This document shows, in pieces, positions 48,855 through 59,888 of a stretch of 64,000 bases of DNA. The DNA is from Streptomyces formicae (lineage in GTDB: Bacteria; Actinomycetota; Actinomycetes; Streptomycetales; Streptomycetaceae): NCBI RefSeq assembly GCF_022647665.1, contig NZ_CP071872.1:868001-932000 (forward strand), read 5' to 3'. The notes under the pieces were generated by a model. That model searched no databases. It saw only the letters and a program-made list of their open reading frames with translations, and had not been told where the DNA came from. The translations under genes and the position numbers were made by a program. Position 1 is the first letter of the stretch; the number at the start of each line of letters is the position of its first letter.

Positions 48855-49277
48855 CCCCAGCATCCGATCACCACGGGCTGTGACCGGCGGGTCCCGGCCG
48901 TACGCACGCTCACGGGCGGTCCCCATTGGGGTGGGGGCCGCCCGTGCCGTGCTCCGGCGTGGCCACTGACGTACCTCGGCGTATCTCGGTGTACTTCCGG
49001 CGCACCCCGCCGTGCCCCGCAGCGCCCCGCCGTGCCCGCCTCGTGGCCGTCCCGTAACCGCAGAGTTCCGCCGTGCGCGCGATCTGTGACCGGTATCACC
49101 GCTCCTGTGTGATCTGCGATTTAGGGACCCACGGCCCGCGGGGATAATCTGCGAGGCGGACATGCCGCGTGCCCGGCCACCGTGTACGCCTCCCTAGTGA
49201 CAGCGCAGTCACGTTGCCCTTCGCGGCACGCCCACGCAGACAACGAACCGCGAATCACTGAAAAGGGACGGACGCGC
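48855..49277 (+). promoter_or_regulatory. 423 bp region with the sucCD promoter
   Basis: No gene seen in the first 260 bp, which hold short repeats of CCCCGCCGTGCCC near 49007-49040. A promoter candidate lies at 49120-49148: TTTAGG, 17 nt spacer, GATAAT. It would give an untranslated leader of about 120 nt for sucC. Confidence 0.55.
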
Positions 49278-50456
49278 GTGGACCTGTTCGAGTACCAGGC
49301 GAGGGACCTCTTCGCCAAGCACGGTGTACCGGTGCTGGCCGGTGAAGTCATCGACACGCCTGAGACGGCGCGCGAGGTGACCGAGCGTCTCGGCGGCAAG
49401 TCCGTCGTCAAGGCGCAGGTCAAGACCGGCGGCCGCGGCAAGGCCGGCGGCGTCAAGGTAGCCTCCGACCCGGCCGACGCCGTCGAGAAGGCCGGCCAGA
49501 TTCTCGGCATGGACATCAAGGGCCACACGGTCCACAAGGTGATGCTGGCCGAGCTCGCGCCGGAGATCGCCGAGGAGTACTACGTCTCGTACCTCCTCGA
49601 CCGCACCAACCGCACCTTCCTGGCCATGGCCTCCGTCGAGGGCGGCATGGACATCGAGGAGGTCGCGGCCACCAAGCCCGAGGCCCTCGCCAAGATCCCG
49701 GTCGACGCCAACGACGGCGTCACCGCCGAGAAGGCCCGCGAGATCGTCGAGGCCGCGAAGTTCCCGGCCGACGTGGCGGAGAAGGTCGCCGAGGTCCTGC
49801 AGACCCTCTGGAAGACCTTCGTCGCCGAGGACGCGCTCCTCGTCGAGGTCAACCCGCTGGCCAAGGTTGCCGACGGCAGCGTCCTCGCGCTCGACGGCAA
49901 GGTGTCGCTCGACGCCAACGCCGAGTTCCGCCAGCCGGAGCACGCGGCGCTCGAGGACAAGGACGCAGCCAACCCGCTCGAGGCTGCGGCCAAGGCCAAG
50001 GGCCTCAACTACGTCAAGCTCGACGGCGAGGTCGGCATCATCGGCAACGGCGCGGGTCTGGTCATGTCGACCCTCGACGTCGTCGCCTACGCCGGTGAGA
50101 AGCACGCGGGCGTCAAGCCCGCCAACTTCCTCGACATCGGCGGCGGCGCCTCCGCCGAGGTCATGGCGAACGGCCTGGAGATCATCCTCGGCGACCCGGA
50201 CGTGAAGTCCGTCTTCGTCAACGTCTTCGGCGGCATCACGGCGTGCGACGCGGTCGCCAACGGCATCGTGCAGGCCCTGGAGCTCCTCGAGTCCAAGGGC
50301 GAGGCCGTGACGAAGCCCCTGGTCGTGCGCCTCGACGGCAACAACGCGGAGCTGGGTCGGCAGATCCTGGACGACCGCAACCACCCGCTCGTGCAGCGTG
50401 TGGACACCATGGACGGCGCGGCCGACAAGGCCGCCGAGCTGGCTGCTGCCAAGTAA
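49278..50456 (+). CDS. sucC: succinyl-CoA synthetase beta subunit
   Basis: 392 residues, full length. TCA-cycle enzyme that makes succinate and ATP or GTP from succinyl-CoA with SucD. ATP-grasp domain with the opening [18 protein letters not shown] and the GRGKAGGVK loop; the C-terminal domain carries [17 protein letters not shown] 49278 follows AAAGGGA; the open frame upstream is not conserved-looking. sucD follows 25 bp later. Confidence 0.97.
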   Translation: MDLFEYQARDLFAKHGVPVLAGEVIDTPETAREVTERLGGKSVVKAQVKTGGRGKAGGVKVASDPADAVEKAGQILGMDIKGHTVHKVMLAELAPEIAEEYYVSYLLDRTNRTFLAMASVEGGMDIEEVAATKPEALAKIPVDANDGVTAEKAREIVEAAKFPADVAEKVAEVLQTLWKTFVAEDALLVEVNPLAKVADGSVLALDGKVSLDANAEFRQPEHAALEDKDAANPLEAAAKAKGLNYVKLDGEVGIIGNGAGLVMSTLDVVAYAGEKHAGVKPANFLDIGGGASAEVMANGLEIILGDPDVKSVFVNVFGGITACDAVANGIVQALELLESKGEAVTKPLVVRLDGNNAELGRQILDDRNHPLVQRVDTMDGAADKAAELAAAK

Positions 50457-50481
50457 CAAGGGACGAGGTCACAGACTCACC

Positions 50482-51366
50482 ATGGCTATTTTCCTCACCA
50501 AGGAATCCAAGGTCATCGTCCAGGGCATGACCGGCTCCGAGGGCCAGAAGCACACCAAGCGCATGCTCGCTTCCGGCACGAACATCGTCGGTGGCGTGAA
50601 CCCGCGCAAGGCGGGCACGACGGTCGACTTCGACGGTACCGAGATCCCCGTCTTCGGGTCGGTCAAGGAGGCCATCGAGAAGACCGGCGCCGACGTCACG
50701 GTCATCTTCGTCCCGGAGAAGTTCACCAAGGACGCGGTCATCGAGGCGATCGACGCCGAGATCGGCCTCGCGGTCGTCATCACCGAGGGCGTCGCGGTCC
50801 ACGACACCGCGCAGTTCTGGGCGTACGCGGGCACCAAGGGCAACAAGACCCGGATCATCGGCCCGAACTGCCCGGGTCTGATCACCCCCGGCCAGTCGAA
50901 CGCCGGCATCATCCCGGCCGACATCACCAAGCCCGGCCGCATCGGTCTCGTCTCCAAGTCCGGCACGCTGACCTACCAGATGATGTACGAGCTGCGCGAC
51001 ATCGGCTTCTCCTCCTGCGTCGGCATCGGCGGTGACCCGATCATCGGCACCACCCACATCGACGCCCTGGAGGCCTTCGAGGCCGACCCGGACACCGATC
51101 TGATCGTGATGATCGGCGAGATCGGCGGCGACGCCGAGGAGCGTGCGGCCGACTTCATCAAGGCCAAGGTCACCAAGCCGGTCGTCGGCTACGTCGCCGG
51201 GTTCACCGCGCCCGAGGGCAAGACCATGGGCCACGCGGGCGCCATCGTCTCCGGCTCCTCCGGCACGGCGCAGGCCAAGAAGGAGGCCCTGGAGGCCGCC
51301 GGTGTGAAGGTCGGCAAGACGCCGACCGAGACGGCGAAGCTGGCGCGCGAGATCCTCGCCGGCTGA
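50482..51366 (+). CDS. sucD: succinyl-CoA synthetase alpha subunit
   Basis: 294 residues. CoA-binding N-terminal domain ([16 protein letters not shown]) and ligase domain with the phosphorylated histidine His251 in [10 protein letters not shown]. It pairs with SucC. ATG 50482 gives the standard [15 protein letters not shown] opening; the ribosome-binding site is weak (GACGAGG, about 15 nt away). A very strong terminator follows. Confidence 0.97.
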   Translation: MAIFLTKESKVIVQGMTGSEGQKHTKRMLASGTNIVGGVNPRKAGTTVDFDGTEIPVFGSVKEAIEKTGADVTVIFVPEKFTKDAVIEAIDAEIGLAVVITEGVAVHDTAQFWAYAGTKGNKTRIIGPNCPGLITPGQSNAGIIPADITKPGRIGLVSKSGTLTYQMMYELRDIGFSSCVGIGGDPIIGTTHIDALEAFEADPDTDLIVMIGEIGGDAEERAADFIKAKVTKPVVGYVAGFTAPEGKTMGHAGAIVSGSSGTAQAKKEALEAAGVKVGKTPTETAKLAREILAG

Positions 51367-51380
51367 ATGCGCTGACAGGC

Positions 51381-51428
51381 ACGGCAGGGGCCCGCATCCC
51401 GGGAGACCGGGATGCGGGCCCCTGCCGT
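51381..51428. terminator. bidirectional hairpin terminator after sucCD
   Basis: A perfect 22 bp stem (51381-51402 with 51407-51428), GAGA loop, followed by T's, between the convergent sucD and XRE/sigma-like genes. Confidence 0.95.
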
Positions 51429-51429
51429 T

Positions 51430-52767
51430 TCAGCGGGCGGAGGGCAGCAGTCGCTCCGGGCCCTTGCGCGGATGGTGCTCCAGCATCGTGCGCAGCTCGA
51501 CGTCCTGCCTGGTGAAGGCCGGAGGGCCGAAGCGCGGCGCCACGCCGCCGACCGGCTCGCCGGGCGCCTGCGGCGGCTCGTAATGACTCTGCGAGGTGGC
51601 CATGGCGACGGCCGCCGCCCCGAGGATCGCGGCGGTGAGCCCGATCGCGGCACGCGTCCAGAACCGGGTGCGGCGTTCACTGCCGGCCCGCACGGCACGG
51701 GCTGAGGCAAGCTCCGGTGCCGGTGCGTTGACGAGCAGGTCGCTCAGCCGCTCCTGCATCTGCTCCGGCTCGGCCAGCTCGGGCATCAGCTCGGCCACGG
51801 CGGCGCGCGCGTGCATCAGACGGCTGGCGGCGGCGGGGGTGCTCGCCTCCGTCTCGGCCGCGGTCTCGGGAAGGTCGAGGCCGAGCCCGTCGTACAGGAG
51901 CAGCGTGCGGCGGTACGTGGGCGGCAGCTCCAGCAGCGTCTCGCGCAGCGTCGGCCCGTCCGGGTCGGCCGTCGCCGGTCCCGGTCCCGGCCCCGTCGCC
52001 GTCCCCGGCCCCGTCACGACCGGATCGGTGGGTTCGGGGCGGCGGTGGGAGCGGCGGAGCCGGTGCCAGGGGGACATCGCGTACTCGTACGCCACCGCGC
52101 GCACCCAGCCGACCGGGTCGCGGTCGACGGCGACCTCGGGCCAGCGCTCCCAGGCGACGTGGAAGGCGCGCTCGACGGCCTCCAGCGAGAACTCTCTGCG
52201 GCCGGTCAGCAGGTGCACCTGCCGTACGAGGCCGGAGGCTGCGTGACAGTACAGCTCGTCGAACGCCTGCTCCGGGGTGAGCGCCGGGACCGGGGGCGGG
52301 GGCGGGGAGGCCGCTTCAGCGGGGACTGGGCCGGACGGGTGGAGCGTCGGCTCGCGGGGCTCGTCGGTCTCGAGATCGGGCGTCCTTGGACGCTCCTGCA
52401 CCTCCGGGGCCGTTTCGGTCCGGTCGGTCCCCTCGGTCCCCTCGGCCCTGTCGATCTTGGCGGCAGGCGCGGCCCCCGTCGCCGCCCCTGCCCCCGCCCC
52501 CGTCTCCGCCTCGGCTCCCTCGGGTTTGGCCGCGAGCTCCGCCTGGTACGTGGCGAGGAGCTTCGCGTACGCCTCGCGCTTGCGCCCGCGCGGGTTGGTA
52601 CGGCCCGTCTCCCAGGACCTGATCGTCGCCCGGGTGACCCCGACGGCGTTCGCCAGCTGGTCCTCGCTGAGCGACTTGGCCTCCCGCAGCCTGCGCCGCT
52701 CTTTGGGGGAGGGCAACGGTGTGGCCGCGGTCGTGGAGGAGTCCGTGGTGCTCTGCGTCTGCGTCAT
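51430..52767 (-). CDS. XRE helix-turn-helix / sigma-factor-like membrane protein
   Basis: 445 residues from ATG 52767 behind GGGGAGG. An XRE-type DNA-binding domain (about 20-75: SEDQLANAVGVTRATIRSWE) is followed by a Pro/Glu/Thr-rich linker and a region like the core of an ECF sigma factor: a region-2-like ELYCHAASGLVRQVHLLTG ... FHVAWERW and a region-4-like LPPTYRRTLLLYDGLGLDLPE. A membrane helix (about 370-390) and a short outer tail end it. It looks like a membrane-held regulator; whether the sigma-like part binds RNA polymerase is not clear. It is divergent from the DUF6350 gene. Confidence 0.82.
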   Translation of the reverse strand: MTQTQSTTDSSTTAATPLPSPKERRRLREAKSLSEDQLANAVGVTRATIRSWETGRTNPRGRKREAYAKLLATYQAELAAKPEGAEAETGAGAGAATGAAPAAKIDRAEGTEGTDRTETAPEVQERPRTPDLETDEPREPTLHPSGPVPAEAASPPPPPVPALTPEQAFDELYCHAASGLVRQVHLLTGRREFSLEAVERAFHVAWERWPEVAVDRDPVGWVRAVAYEYAMSPWHRLRRSHRRPEPTDPVVTGPGTATGPGPGPATADPDGPTLRETLLELPPTYRRTLLLYDGLGLDLPETAAETEASTPAAASRLMHARAAVAELMPELAEPEQMQERLSDLLVNAPAPELASARAVRAGSERRTRFWTRAAIGLTAAILGAAAVAMATSQSHYEPPQAPGEPVGGVAPRFGPPAFTRQDVELRTMLEHHPRKGPERLLPSAR

Positions 52768-52907
52768 GAAGGGCCTCCCCGTCATGAAGGGCTCCCCTGG
52801 GTGAGGGGTCTATACCGGGGCGAGAAGCACATAAACGTATCTTGAGCGACACAACGGCCATTCGCCTGTTACATGGTTAAAGCGCGTGTCGTTGGCAGCA
52901 TGGCCGC

Positions 52908-54728
52908 GTGACCCAGATGACTGATCACGGCCCGACCTTCGTGGCGGTGCACGGCGCCCGCCCGCACGCCGCCGTGGCGACGGCCGCGGCCCTGCGAGGG
53001 GTGATCGCCGCCGGCCTCGGGCTCGCCGCGCTCGCCGCGCTCGTCATGCTGATGTGGATCAGTTCGCCGTACCCCGACAGCGGCCTCGGCGGTGCGCTGC
53101 ACGTGGCGGCGGGCCTGTGGTTGCTCGCGCACGGCACGGAGGTGGTCAGGGCCGAGACGCTCTCGGGCACGCCCGCGCCGGTCGGGCTCGTACCGCTGCT
53201 GCTGGTGGCGCTGCCCGTCTGGCTGGCGCACCGCGCCGCACGCGACGCGCTGGAGTCCGAGGTCGGCCCGCGGGCGTCGGCGGGTGTCGTCGTGTTCGGG
53301 GTGACCTGCGGATATCTGCTGGTGGCGACGGGCGCGGCCCTCTACTCGTCCGGTGGGCCGCTGGCCGCCGAGCCGCTCAGCGCGATGCTGCACCTGCCGC
53401 TCCTGGTGATGCTGTCGGCGGCGGCCGGGGCGTGGTCGGCGTACGGCAGGCCGTACGGGCCGTTGCCGCGGTGGCTGCCGGAGAGTGCCCGTGTCGCGCT
53501 CGCGCGCTCCCGCGTCGCCGTCGCGATCCGGGCGGCCGGGGTCGCGGCGGCGGTGCTCCTCGGTGGCGGCGCGCTGCTGTTCGCGGTGTCACTCGTATGG
53601 CATCTGGGCGCGGCGCAGGAGTCGGTCCTGCGCCTGGCGGCGGACTGGCCGGGGCGCTTCGCGGTGCTCCTGCTGGCGCTGGCGCTGATGCCGAACGCGG
53701 CCGTATGGGGGGCGGCGTACGGGCTCGGGCCCGGTTTCGTGCTCGGCGCGGGATCCACGGCGACGCCCTTCGCGGTCGTCGGGGAGCCGGTGCTGCCCCA
53801 CTTCCCGCTGCTGGCCGCGGTACCGGCGGAGAGCGGTCCCGGCACCCGGCTGACCTGGGCGTGCGCGGCGATGCCGGTGGTCGCGGGCGGGGTGGTCGCG
53901 TGGATCACGGCCCGCGCGGGCGCCGGCTCGGGACCGCGCCGGGAGGCGGCCGCGTGGACGCGCGGCGAGACGGCGCTGGCCGCGCTGCTCGGGGCGGTGC
54001 TGTGCGCGGTGCTGATGGCGGTGCTCGCGGCGGCGGCGGGGGGCGCGCTGGGTACGGGGTCGCTGGCGTCGTTCGGGCCGGTGTGGTGGCTGACGGGGGT
54101 GGCGGCGCTGGTCTGGATCGCCGTGGTGGGCGTGCCGGGGGCGCTGGTGCTGCGTGCCTGGTGGCTGCGGGGGCTTCGGCGGGGCGTGGACGGCGTCCAT
54201 CCGGGCTGGGCGGCGGCGCGGGAGGCCCGGTGGGCCGCGCTGAAGCGGGTGTCGGCGGGGCTGGTGGCGGCGATTCCGGCGTTGCCGGGGGCGGGTGCGG
54301 GGGCGGGACGTGCGGCGCCTCCGCAGGAGCCCCCAGAGAAGCCGGAGCCGGAGACGCCTCCAGAGCCTGCGGCTCCGGAACCCGTGGCGCTGGAATCGCC
54401 GCCACCAGCCTCGCCGGAACCCGAGCTGTCTGAGGAACCCGAGGCGCTCGAACCCGAGGCGCTCGAACCCGAGGCGCCGGAGGAGGTGTCCGAAGGACTT
54501 CCCACAGCCGAGGATGAGGACGAGGACGAGGCCCGGCTCGTCGCCGAGGCGGACGACGCCTCCGGCGCGGCCGACGGGGACGACGTCCCTGACGGGCCGG
54601 ACCAGGACAGCGCGCTGCCCCGGACCGACGCGGACAGCACCCCTGCCGAATCCGACCGGGACACCGCGTCAGCCCCGGCGGAGGCTGACAAGGCCGTCGG
54701 CGCCGAGGGCGCCGACGGCCGGCAGTAG
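52908..54728 (+). CDS. DUF6350-type multi-pass membrane protein
   Basis: 606 residues. About nine to eleven hydrophobic segments over the first 430 residues, then an acidic, Pro/Glu-rich cytoplasmic tail with [14 protein letters not shown] repeats. GTG 52908 is taken as start; ATG 52917 is an in-frame alternative. No transport or enzyme motif seen. It precedes purN in the same direction with one convergent gene between. A terminator hairpin overlaps its last codons. Confidence 0.82.
   Translation: MTQMTDHGPTFVAVHGARPHAAVATAAALRGVIAAGLGLAALAALVMLMWISSPYPDSGLGGALHVAAGLWLLAHGTEVVRAETLSGTPAPVGLVPLLLVALPVWLAHRAARDALESEVGPRASAGVVVFGVTCGYLLVATGAALYSSGGPLAAEPLSAMLHLPLLVMLSAAAGAWSAYGRPYGPLPRWLPESARVALARSRVAVAIRAAGVAAAVLLGGGALLFAVSLVWHLGAAQESVLRLAADWPGRFAVLLLALALMPNAAVWGAAYGLGPGFVLGAGSTATPFAVVGEPVLPHFPLLAAVPAESGPGTRLTWACAAMPVVAGGVVAWITARAGAGSGPRREAAAWTRGETALAALLGAVLCAVLMAVLAAAAGGALGTGSLASFGPVWWLTGVAALVWIAVVGVPGALVLRAWWLRGLRRGVDGVHPGWAAAREARWAALKRVSAGLVAAIPALPGAGAGAGRAAPPQEPPEKPEPETPPEPAAPEPVALESPPPASPEPELSEEPEALEPEALEPEAPEEVSEGLPTAEDEDEDEARLVAEADDASGAADGDDVPDGPDQDSALPRTDADSTPAESDRDTASAPAEADKAVGAEGADGRQ
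54692..54720. terminator. hairpin terminator within the last codons of the DUF6350 gene
   Basis: A perfect 13 bp stem (54692-54704 with 54708-54720) with a GAG loop ends 8 nt before the last base of the stop codon; the convergent gene ends at 54751. Confidence 0.75.
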
Positions 54729-54750
54729 CTGTCCCCGGAGGGCCGGAGGG

Positions 54751-55608
54751 TTACTCCTGGACGCCGATCAGCTTGCGGAGGGGGTCCGGGAGGAGGTCGT
54801 TGCAGGCGATCTGGCCCGTCTTGGTGAGGGCGTCCTCGCGGCAGGTGTAGAAGTCGCGGTAGACGATCTGCAACGTGAAGGTCATCGCCACGATCGCGAG
54901 CGCGAGCGTCGCCATGACCAGGCCGCTGACCGCCGCCGTGATCTGCGGCTTGCCGCCCACGGGCTGGGCCGGAGGAGCGGCGGCCGAAGCGCCGGTGCCG
55001 GTGCCGGTGCCCGTGCGGCCTGCCGCGGGACGGGACTTGGCGCGCAGCGAGCTCCCGCCCCAGTACAGCGCGAGCGCACCCAGCAGCAGCGCGATCTCCG
55101 TGAGGTCGAAGACGGCGAAGAAGAACGCCCACATGCCCGCGAGCAGTGCGTAGCGTGCGCGGCGCTGGACCGGGTCCGTCGGGTCCCAGCGCAGCCCCGT
55201 GCCCGGGCCGCCGCCGCTCTCGGGCCCGCCCTGGCCGCCACCGCCGCCGCCCTGGCCTCCGCCGCCACCGCCCTGGCCACCGGAGCGGCCGCCGAAGCCG
55301 CCCGAGGAGCGGCCCGGCTGGCGGCTGCTCCACTGGCTGCCCCAAGCCGGACGCTCGCTCTCGCCCTGGCGGCCCTCGGTGTCGGAGTCGCGTCCCGACC
55401 CGTCGCCCCCCGCCCCGTGCCGCGGCTGCCACGGCCGGTCCGGAGTGCCCTCCGGCGGCGGCGCGAAGGGATTCTCCCGGGGCTCGCGCGACTCCCTGGG
55501 ATCCGAGGGCGGGGTGGGCTCCGTGGACTGGCGTTCCCGCAGCAGCAGGGAGCCCCGCTCGCTGGCGAGCGGGAGGCGGAGAGCCGTGCGGCGGCGTCGG
55601 TCCGGCAT
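54751..55608 (-). CDS. membrane protein with glycine-rich linker
   Basis: 285 residues from ATG 55608. A basic N-terminus (PDRRRRTALRLPL), a disordered Pro/Arg/Gly region with GGQGGGGGGQGG repeats, then two or three hydrophobic helices and a C-terminal TCREDALTKTGQIACNDLLP segment with two cysteines, probably outside the membrane. Relatives are annotated as hypothetical membrane proteins. The frame is open upstream to 56016, but that part lies antisense to purN and is not protein-like. Confidence 0.78.
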   Translation of the reverse strand: MPDRRRRTALRLPLASERGSLLLRERQSTEPTPPSDPRESREPRENPFAPPPEGTPDRPWQPRHGAGGDGSGRDSDTEGRQGESERPAWGSQWSSRQPGRSSGGFGGRSGGQGGGGGGQGGGGGGQGGPESGGGPGTGLRWDPTDPVQRRARYALLAGMWAFFFAVFDLTEIALLLGALALYWGGSSLRAKSRPAAGRTGTGTGTGASAAAPPAQPVGGKPQITAAVSGLVMATLALAIVAMTFTLQIVYRDFYTCREDALTKTGQIACNDLLPDPLRKLIGVQE

Positions 55609-55843
55609 GTGGTGAACGTCTTCCCCTCTTGTACCTCTGTGCGGGTACTCCGTCTGGGGACGGGCCCTGCCCCCAGACGCTACCTCCCGGCCAAGCCCCC
55701 GTCCCGTGGGGGCCGCTCGGTGTGCCGGTATCGTTGCTGACGGTCGACGGCTTCGTAGAGTTCCCCTATCGCCGGTCTCGTTTCGTTCGTACGACCACAC
55801 AAAGACGCACCCCGAGTGCCCGCAACGCGAAAAGAGTCCCCCA

Positions 55844-56458
55844 GTGGCTGCCGCCCGCCTCGTCGTCCTGGTCTCCGGATCCGGCACCAACCTCCAGGCG
55901 CTGCTCGACGCCGTCCACGACGACCCCGACGGCTTCGGGGCCGAGATCGTCGCCGTCGGCGCCGACCGCGACGGCATCGCCGGCCTCGACCGCGCCCGCA
56001 GCGCCGGGCTCCCCACCTTCGTCCGGAAGGTGAAGGACTACGCGACCCGCGAGGAGTGGGACCGGGCCCTGGCCGAGGCCACCGCCGCCTACGAGCCGGA
56101 CCTCGTCGTCTCCGCCGGCTTCATGAAGATCGTCGGCAAGACCTTCCTCGACCGCTTCGGCGGCCGGTTCGTGAACACCCACCCCGCCCTGCTGCCCAGT
56201 TTTCCCGGTGCCCACGGAGTGCGTGACGCGCTCGCGTACGGCGCGAAGGTCACCGGATGCACCGTCCACTTCGTCGACGACGGCGTCGACACCGGCCCGA
56301 TCATCGCGCAGAGCGCGGTCGACGTACGGGACGAGGACGATGAAGCCGCTCTGCACGAGCGCATCAAGGAAATCGAGCGTCAGCTGCTCGTCGATGTCGT
56401 GGGGCGTCTGGCCCGTAACGGCTACCGCATTGAGGGACGAAAGGTAGTTATCCCGTGA
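55844..56458 (+). CDS. purN: phosphoribosylglycinamide formyltransferase
   Basis: 204 residues. Transfers a formyl group from 10-formyl-tetrahydrofolate to GAR in purine synthesis. Visible: [14 protein letters not shown] at the N-terminus (phosphate binding), [15 protein letters not shown] with the catalytic Asn-His pair, and [13 protein letters not shown] 55844 follows AAAGAG by 9 nt and gives the usual length; a longer frame to 55706 is spurious. Its stop overlaps the purH start (GTGA). folD downstream supplies the formyl-folate. Confidence 0.96.
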   Translation: MAAARLVVLVSGSGTNLQALLDAVHDDPDGFGAEIVAVGADRDGIAGLDRARSAGLPTFVRKVKDYATREEWDRALAEATAAYEPDLVVSAGFMKIVGKTFLDRFGGRFVNTHPALLPSFPGAHGVRDALAYGAKVTGCTVHFVDDGVDTGPIIAQSAVDVRDEDDEAALHERIKEIERQLLVDVVGRLARNGYRIEGRKVVIP

Positions 56459-58014
56459 CCGCCGAAACCATGAAGCGGCCCATCCGGCGTGCGCTGGTCA
56501 GCGTCTACGACAAGACCGGCCTGGAAGACCTGGCGCGCGGCCTGCACGAGGCGGGCGTGGAGCTGGTGTCCACCGGCTCCACCGCGGGGCGCATCGCCGC
56601 CGCCGGCGTCCCGGTCACCAAGGTCGAGGAGCTCACGGGCTTCCCCGAGTGCCTGGACGGCCGCGTCAAGACCCTGCACCCGCGCGTGCACGCCGGGATC
56701 CTCGCCGACCTGCGCCTCGACGCCCACCGCGAGCAGCTCGCGGAGCTCGGCGTCGAGCCGTTCGACCTCGTGGTCGTGAACCTCTACCCGTTCCAGGAGA
56801 CCGTCGCCTCCGGCGCCACCCCGGACGAGTGCGTCGAGCAGATCGACATCGGCGGTCCTTCGATGGTCCGCGCCGCCGCCAAGAACCACCCGTCCGTGGC
56901 CGTCGTCACCAGCCCCGAGCAGTACGGGGACGTGCTCGCCGCCGTCGCCTCCGGCGGCTTCGACCTGGGCGCGCGCAAGCGCCTCGCCGCCGAGGCGTTC
57001 CGTCACACCGCCGAGTACGACGTGGCGGTCGCCGTCTGGTTCGCCGCGGACTACGCGGGCGGCGGCGAGGAGTTCCCCGAGTTCCTCGGCGTGACGTACA
57101 CCCGCAAGAACGTGCTGCGCTACGGCGAGAACCCGCACCAGCCCGCCGCCCTCTACACAGGTGGCTGCGGCGGTCTGGCCAACGCCGAGCAGCTGCACGG
57201 CAAGGAGATGTCGTACAACAACTACACGGACACGGACGCCGCGCGCCGTGCCGCGTACGACCACGACGAGCCGTGCGTCGCGATCATCAAGCACGCCAAC
57301 CCGTGCGGCATCGCGATCGGCGCCGATGTCGCGGAGGCGCACCGCAAGGCCCACGCCTGCGACCCGCTGTCGGCCTTCGGCGGTGTGATCGCCGTCAACC
57401 GCCCGGTGTCCGTGGCCATGGCCGAGCAGGTCGCCGAGATCTTCACCGAGGTCATCGTCGCCCCGGACTACGAGGACGGTGCCGTCGAGGTCCTTGCGCG
57501 CAAGAAGAACATCCGTGTGCTGCGCTGCCCCGAGGCGCCCGAGGCAACCGCGGAGTTCAAGCCGATCGACGGCGGCGGCCTCGCCCAGATCACCGACGTG
57601 TTCCAGGCCGAGGGCGACGACCCGGCCAACTGGACGCTGGCCGCGGGCGAGGCCCTGGGCGCGGCCGAACTGGCCGAGCTGTCCTTCGCCTGGCGGGCCT
57701 GCCGGGCCGTCAAGTCGAATGCGATCCTGCTCGCCAAGGACGGCGCGTCGGTCGGCGTCGGCATGGGCCAGGTCAACCGTGTCGACTCCGCGAAGCTGGC
57801 GGTCGAGCGGGCCGGCGAGGAGCGGGCGCGGGGCTCGTACGCCGCGTCGGACGCGTTCTTCCCCTTCCCGGACGGTCTGGAGATCCTGACCGCCGCAGGC
57901 GTCAAGGCCGTGGTCCAGCCGGGCGGTTCGGTCCGCGACGAGCAGGTGGTCGAGGCCGCGAAGAAGGCGGGCGTGACGATGTACTTCACGGGGACGCGGC
58001 ACTTCTTCCACTGA
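56455..58014 (+). CDS. purH: bifunctional AICAR transformylase / IMP cyclohydrolase
   Basis: 519 residues, full length. Performs the last two steps to IMP. N-terminal MGS-like IMP cyclohydrolase domain ([36 protein letters not shown]) and C-terminal AICAR transformylase domain (KYGENPHQ-type [20 protein letters not shown], and the FFPFPDGLE end). GTG 56455 overlaps the purN stop by 4 nt, so the two are coupled. A 20 bp stem terminator follows. Confidence 0.97.
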   Translation: MTAETMKRPIRRALVSVYDKTGLEDLARGLHEAGVELVSTGSTAGRIAAAGVPVTKVEELTGFPECLDGRVKTLHPRVHAGILADLRLDAHREQLAELGVEPFDLVVVNLYPFQETVASGATPDECVEQIDIGGPSMVRAAAKNHPSVAVVTSPEQYGDVLAAVASGGFDLGARKRLAAEAFRHTAEYDVAVAVWFAADYAGGGEEFPEFLGVTYTRKNVLRYGENPHQPAALYTGGCGGLANAEQLHGKEMSYNNYTDTDAARRAAYDHDEPCVAIIKHANPCGIAIGADVAEAHRKAHACDPLSAFGGVIAVNRPVSVAMAEQVAEIFTEVIVAPDYEDGAVEVLARKKNIRVLRCPEAPEATAEFKPIDGGGLAQITDVFQAEGDDPANWTLAAGEALGAAELAELSFAWRACRAVKSNAILLAKDGASVGVGMGQVNRVDSAKLAVERAGEERARGSYAASDAFFPFPDGLEILTAAGVKAVVQPGGSVRDEQVVEAAKKAGVTMYFTGTRHFFH

Positions 58015-58020
58015 GTCCGA

Positions 58021-58067
58021 ACACGGCGGCGGGCTCCGACGATGTCCGTCGGAGCCCGCCGCCGTGT
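58021..58067. terminator. bidirectional hairpin terminator after purNH
   Basis: A perfect 20 bp stem (58021-58040 with 58048-58067) with a 7 nt loop lies between the convergent purH and RDD genes. Confidence 0.93.
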
Positions 58068-58088
58068 CGGTCGCGGTCGTCGTACCCG

Positions 58089-58781
58089 TCAGCCGCGCAC
58101 GACCACCGTGCTGCACACCTTGTCGGCGAAGGTCTGCTTCTTGCTGTCCCAGATCGGCCACAGCCAGCCGATGTAGCAGGCCAGGCTGTCGAGGATGTGC
58201 GCGAGCCGGCGCACGAACGCCATGCCGAACCCGAGCGTGGAGCCGTCGGCCTCCTTCAGGACCCGGATCTTGACGATCTTCTTGCCGAACGTCTGGCCGG
58301 TCTTGCCCTCCAGATAGATCTGGTACAGGCCCATGCCGAACGCGTACAGAAGACCGATGAGGGCCAGCACCCCGCCGACTCCGGAGCCGGTCGACGGGTC
58401 GCTCATGGCCAGGCCGATGCCCGCGAGCAGGTAGTACGGAACCACGACGATGAGCCCGTCCAGCAGGGTGGCGCCGAACCGCAGGCCCCAGTGGGCGAGT
58501 TCCGGCATCCCGTAGCCCGGGCCGCCGTAGCCGGGGGTGCCGTACCCGGGCTGTCCGTAGCCCTGGGCCGGCGGAGCCTGCGGGTACTGCGGTGCCTGCG
58601 GGTACTGCCCGGGCTGCTGCTGCGGGTAGCCGTAACCCTGCTGCTGGGGGATGCCCTGCGGGGCCTGCTGCGGGTAGCCGTAGCCGGGCTGGCCCTGCGG
58701 GGCGCCGTAGCCGGGCTGACCGCCCTGCGGGGGCTGCTGGGGCTGCTGCCCGTAGGGGTTGTTCGGGTCGCCGAAGCTCAT
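58089..58781 (-). CDS. RDD family membrane protein
   Basis: 230 residues from ATG 58781 with a GGAGGAAA site. The first 95 residues are a Gln/Pro/Gly/Tyr-rich repeat (QPGYG, PQAPQYP), presumably cytoplasmic and disordered; then comes the RDD domain with three membrane helices (WGLRFGATLLDGLIV ..; GKTGQTFGKKIVKIRVL; FVRRLAHILDSL). RDD proteins are small membrane proteins of mostly unknown role, some proposed as ion exchangers. Divergent from folD. Confidence 0.9.
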   Translation of the reverse strand: MSFGDPNNPYGQQPQQPPQGGQPGYGAPQGQPGYGYPQQAPQGIPQQQGYGYPQQQPGQYPQAPQYPQAPPAQGYGQPGYGTPGYGGPGYGMPELAHWGLRFGATLLDGLIVVVPYYLLAGIGLAMSDPSTGSGVGGVLALIGLLYAFGMGLYQIYLEGKTGQTFGKKIVKIRVLKEADGSTLGFGMAFVRRLAHILDSLACYIGWLWPIWDSKKQTFADKVCSTVVVRG

Positions 58782-59015
58782 GGCGGGTTTCCTCCGTCGG
58801 GTTTTGCGGGGACGACGCGGTCCTGACCGGAGGAACGTCATGAAAACCAGCGGTTTGCCCCCCGACACTGCCCGCGGCACTGCGCGGATCATCGTGGTCT
58901 TAGCATCGCTTTTTTGTCCAGTCGATAACCGTATGTGTTGTGCAAGTGCAACCTCGTGTTGCCGCCGGAGTCCCCGAATTGGAACAGGAGAGGGGTCATC
59001 CGCGAGGATGGGGGT

Positions 59016-59882
59016 ATGACCGCCCAGATTCTCGATGGCAAGGCCACCGCAGCCGCGATCAAGTCCGATCTGACCGCCCGTGTGGCGGCGCTCAAGGCCG
59101 CTGGCGTGACGCCCGGCCTTGGAACGGTACTGGTCGGCGACGACGTCGGCAGCCAGAAGTACGTGGCCGGAAAGCACCGCGACTGCGCCCAGGTGGGTAT
59201 CGCGTCCATCCAGCGCGAACTGCCCGCCACCGCCACTCAGGAGGAGATCGAGGCGGTCGTACGGGAGCTCAACGAGGACCCGGAGTGCACGGGTTACATC
59301 GTCCAGCTGCCGCTCCCCAAGGGCATCGACACCAACCGGGTCCTCGAACTGATGGACCCGGCCAAGGACGCCGACGGGCTGCACCCGACGAACCTCGGCC
59401 GGCTGGTGCTGAACGAGAAGGCGCCGCTGCCGTGCACCCCGGCGGGCATCATCACGCTGCTGCGCCGCCACGGCGTGGAGATCAACGGCGCGCACGTGGT
59501 GGTCGTGGGCCGCGGGGTCACGATCGGCCGGCCGATGCCGCTGCTGCTGACCCGCAAGTCCGAGAACGCGACGGTGACGCAGTGCCACACCGGTACGCGC
59601 GACCTCTCCGCGCAGCTGCGGCAGGCGGACATCGTCGTCGCCGCGGCGGGAGTGCCGCACCTCGTCAAGCCGGAGGACGTCAAGCCGGGCGCGGCCGTGC
59701 TCGACGTCGGCGTCAGCCGGGACGAGAACGGAAAGATCGTCGGGGACGTGCACCCCGGCGTCGCGGAGGTGGCCGGCTGGGTCGCCCCGAACCCCGGCGG
59801 CGTCGGCCCCATGACCCGGGCGCAGCTGCTGGTCAACGTCGTCGAGGCGGCCGAGCGCGCCGCGGCCGCCGCCGCGGGCTGA
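59016..59882 (+). CDS. folD: methylene-tetrahydrofolate dehydrogenase / cyclohydrolase
   Basis: 288 residues. Converts methylene-tetrahydrofolate to formyl-tetrahydrofolate precursors used by PurN and PurH. The catalytic lysine pattern [18 protein letters not shown] and the NADP-binding [12 protein letters not shown] are present, as is PGGVGPMT near the end. ATG 59016 has GAGGATGGGGG before it; 27 extra residues upstream in the frame are not conserved-looking. DUF3017 follows 6 bp later. Confidence 0.96.
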   Translation: MTAQILDGKATAAAIKSDLTARVAALKAAGVTPGLGTVLVGDDVGSQKYVAGKHRDCAQVGIASIQRELPATATQEEIEAVVRELNEDPECTGYIVQLPLPKGIDTNRVLELMDPAKDADGLHPTNLGRLVLNEKAPLPCTPAGIITLLRRHGVEINGAHVVVVGRGVTIGRPMPLLLTRKSENATVTQCHTGTRDLSAQLRQADIVVAAAGVPHLVKPEDVKPGAAVLDVGVSRDENGKIVGDVHPGVAEVAGWVAPNPGGVGPMTRAQLLVNVVEAAERAAAAAAG

Positions 59883-59888
59883 CCGGAC

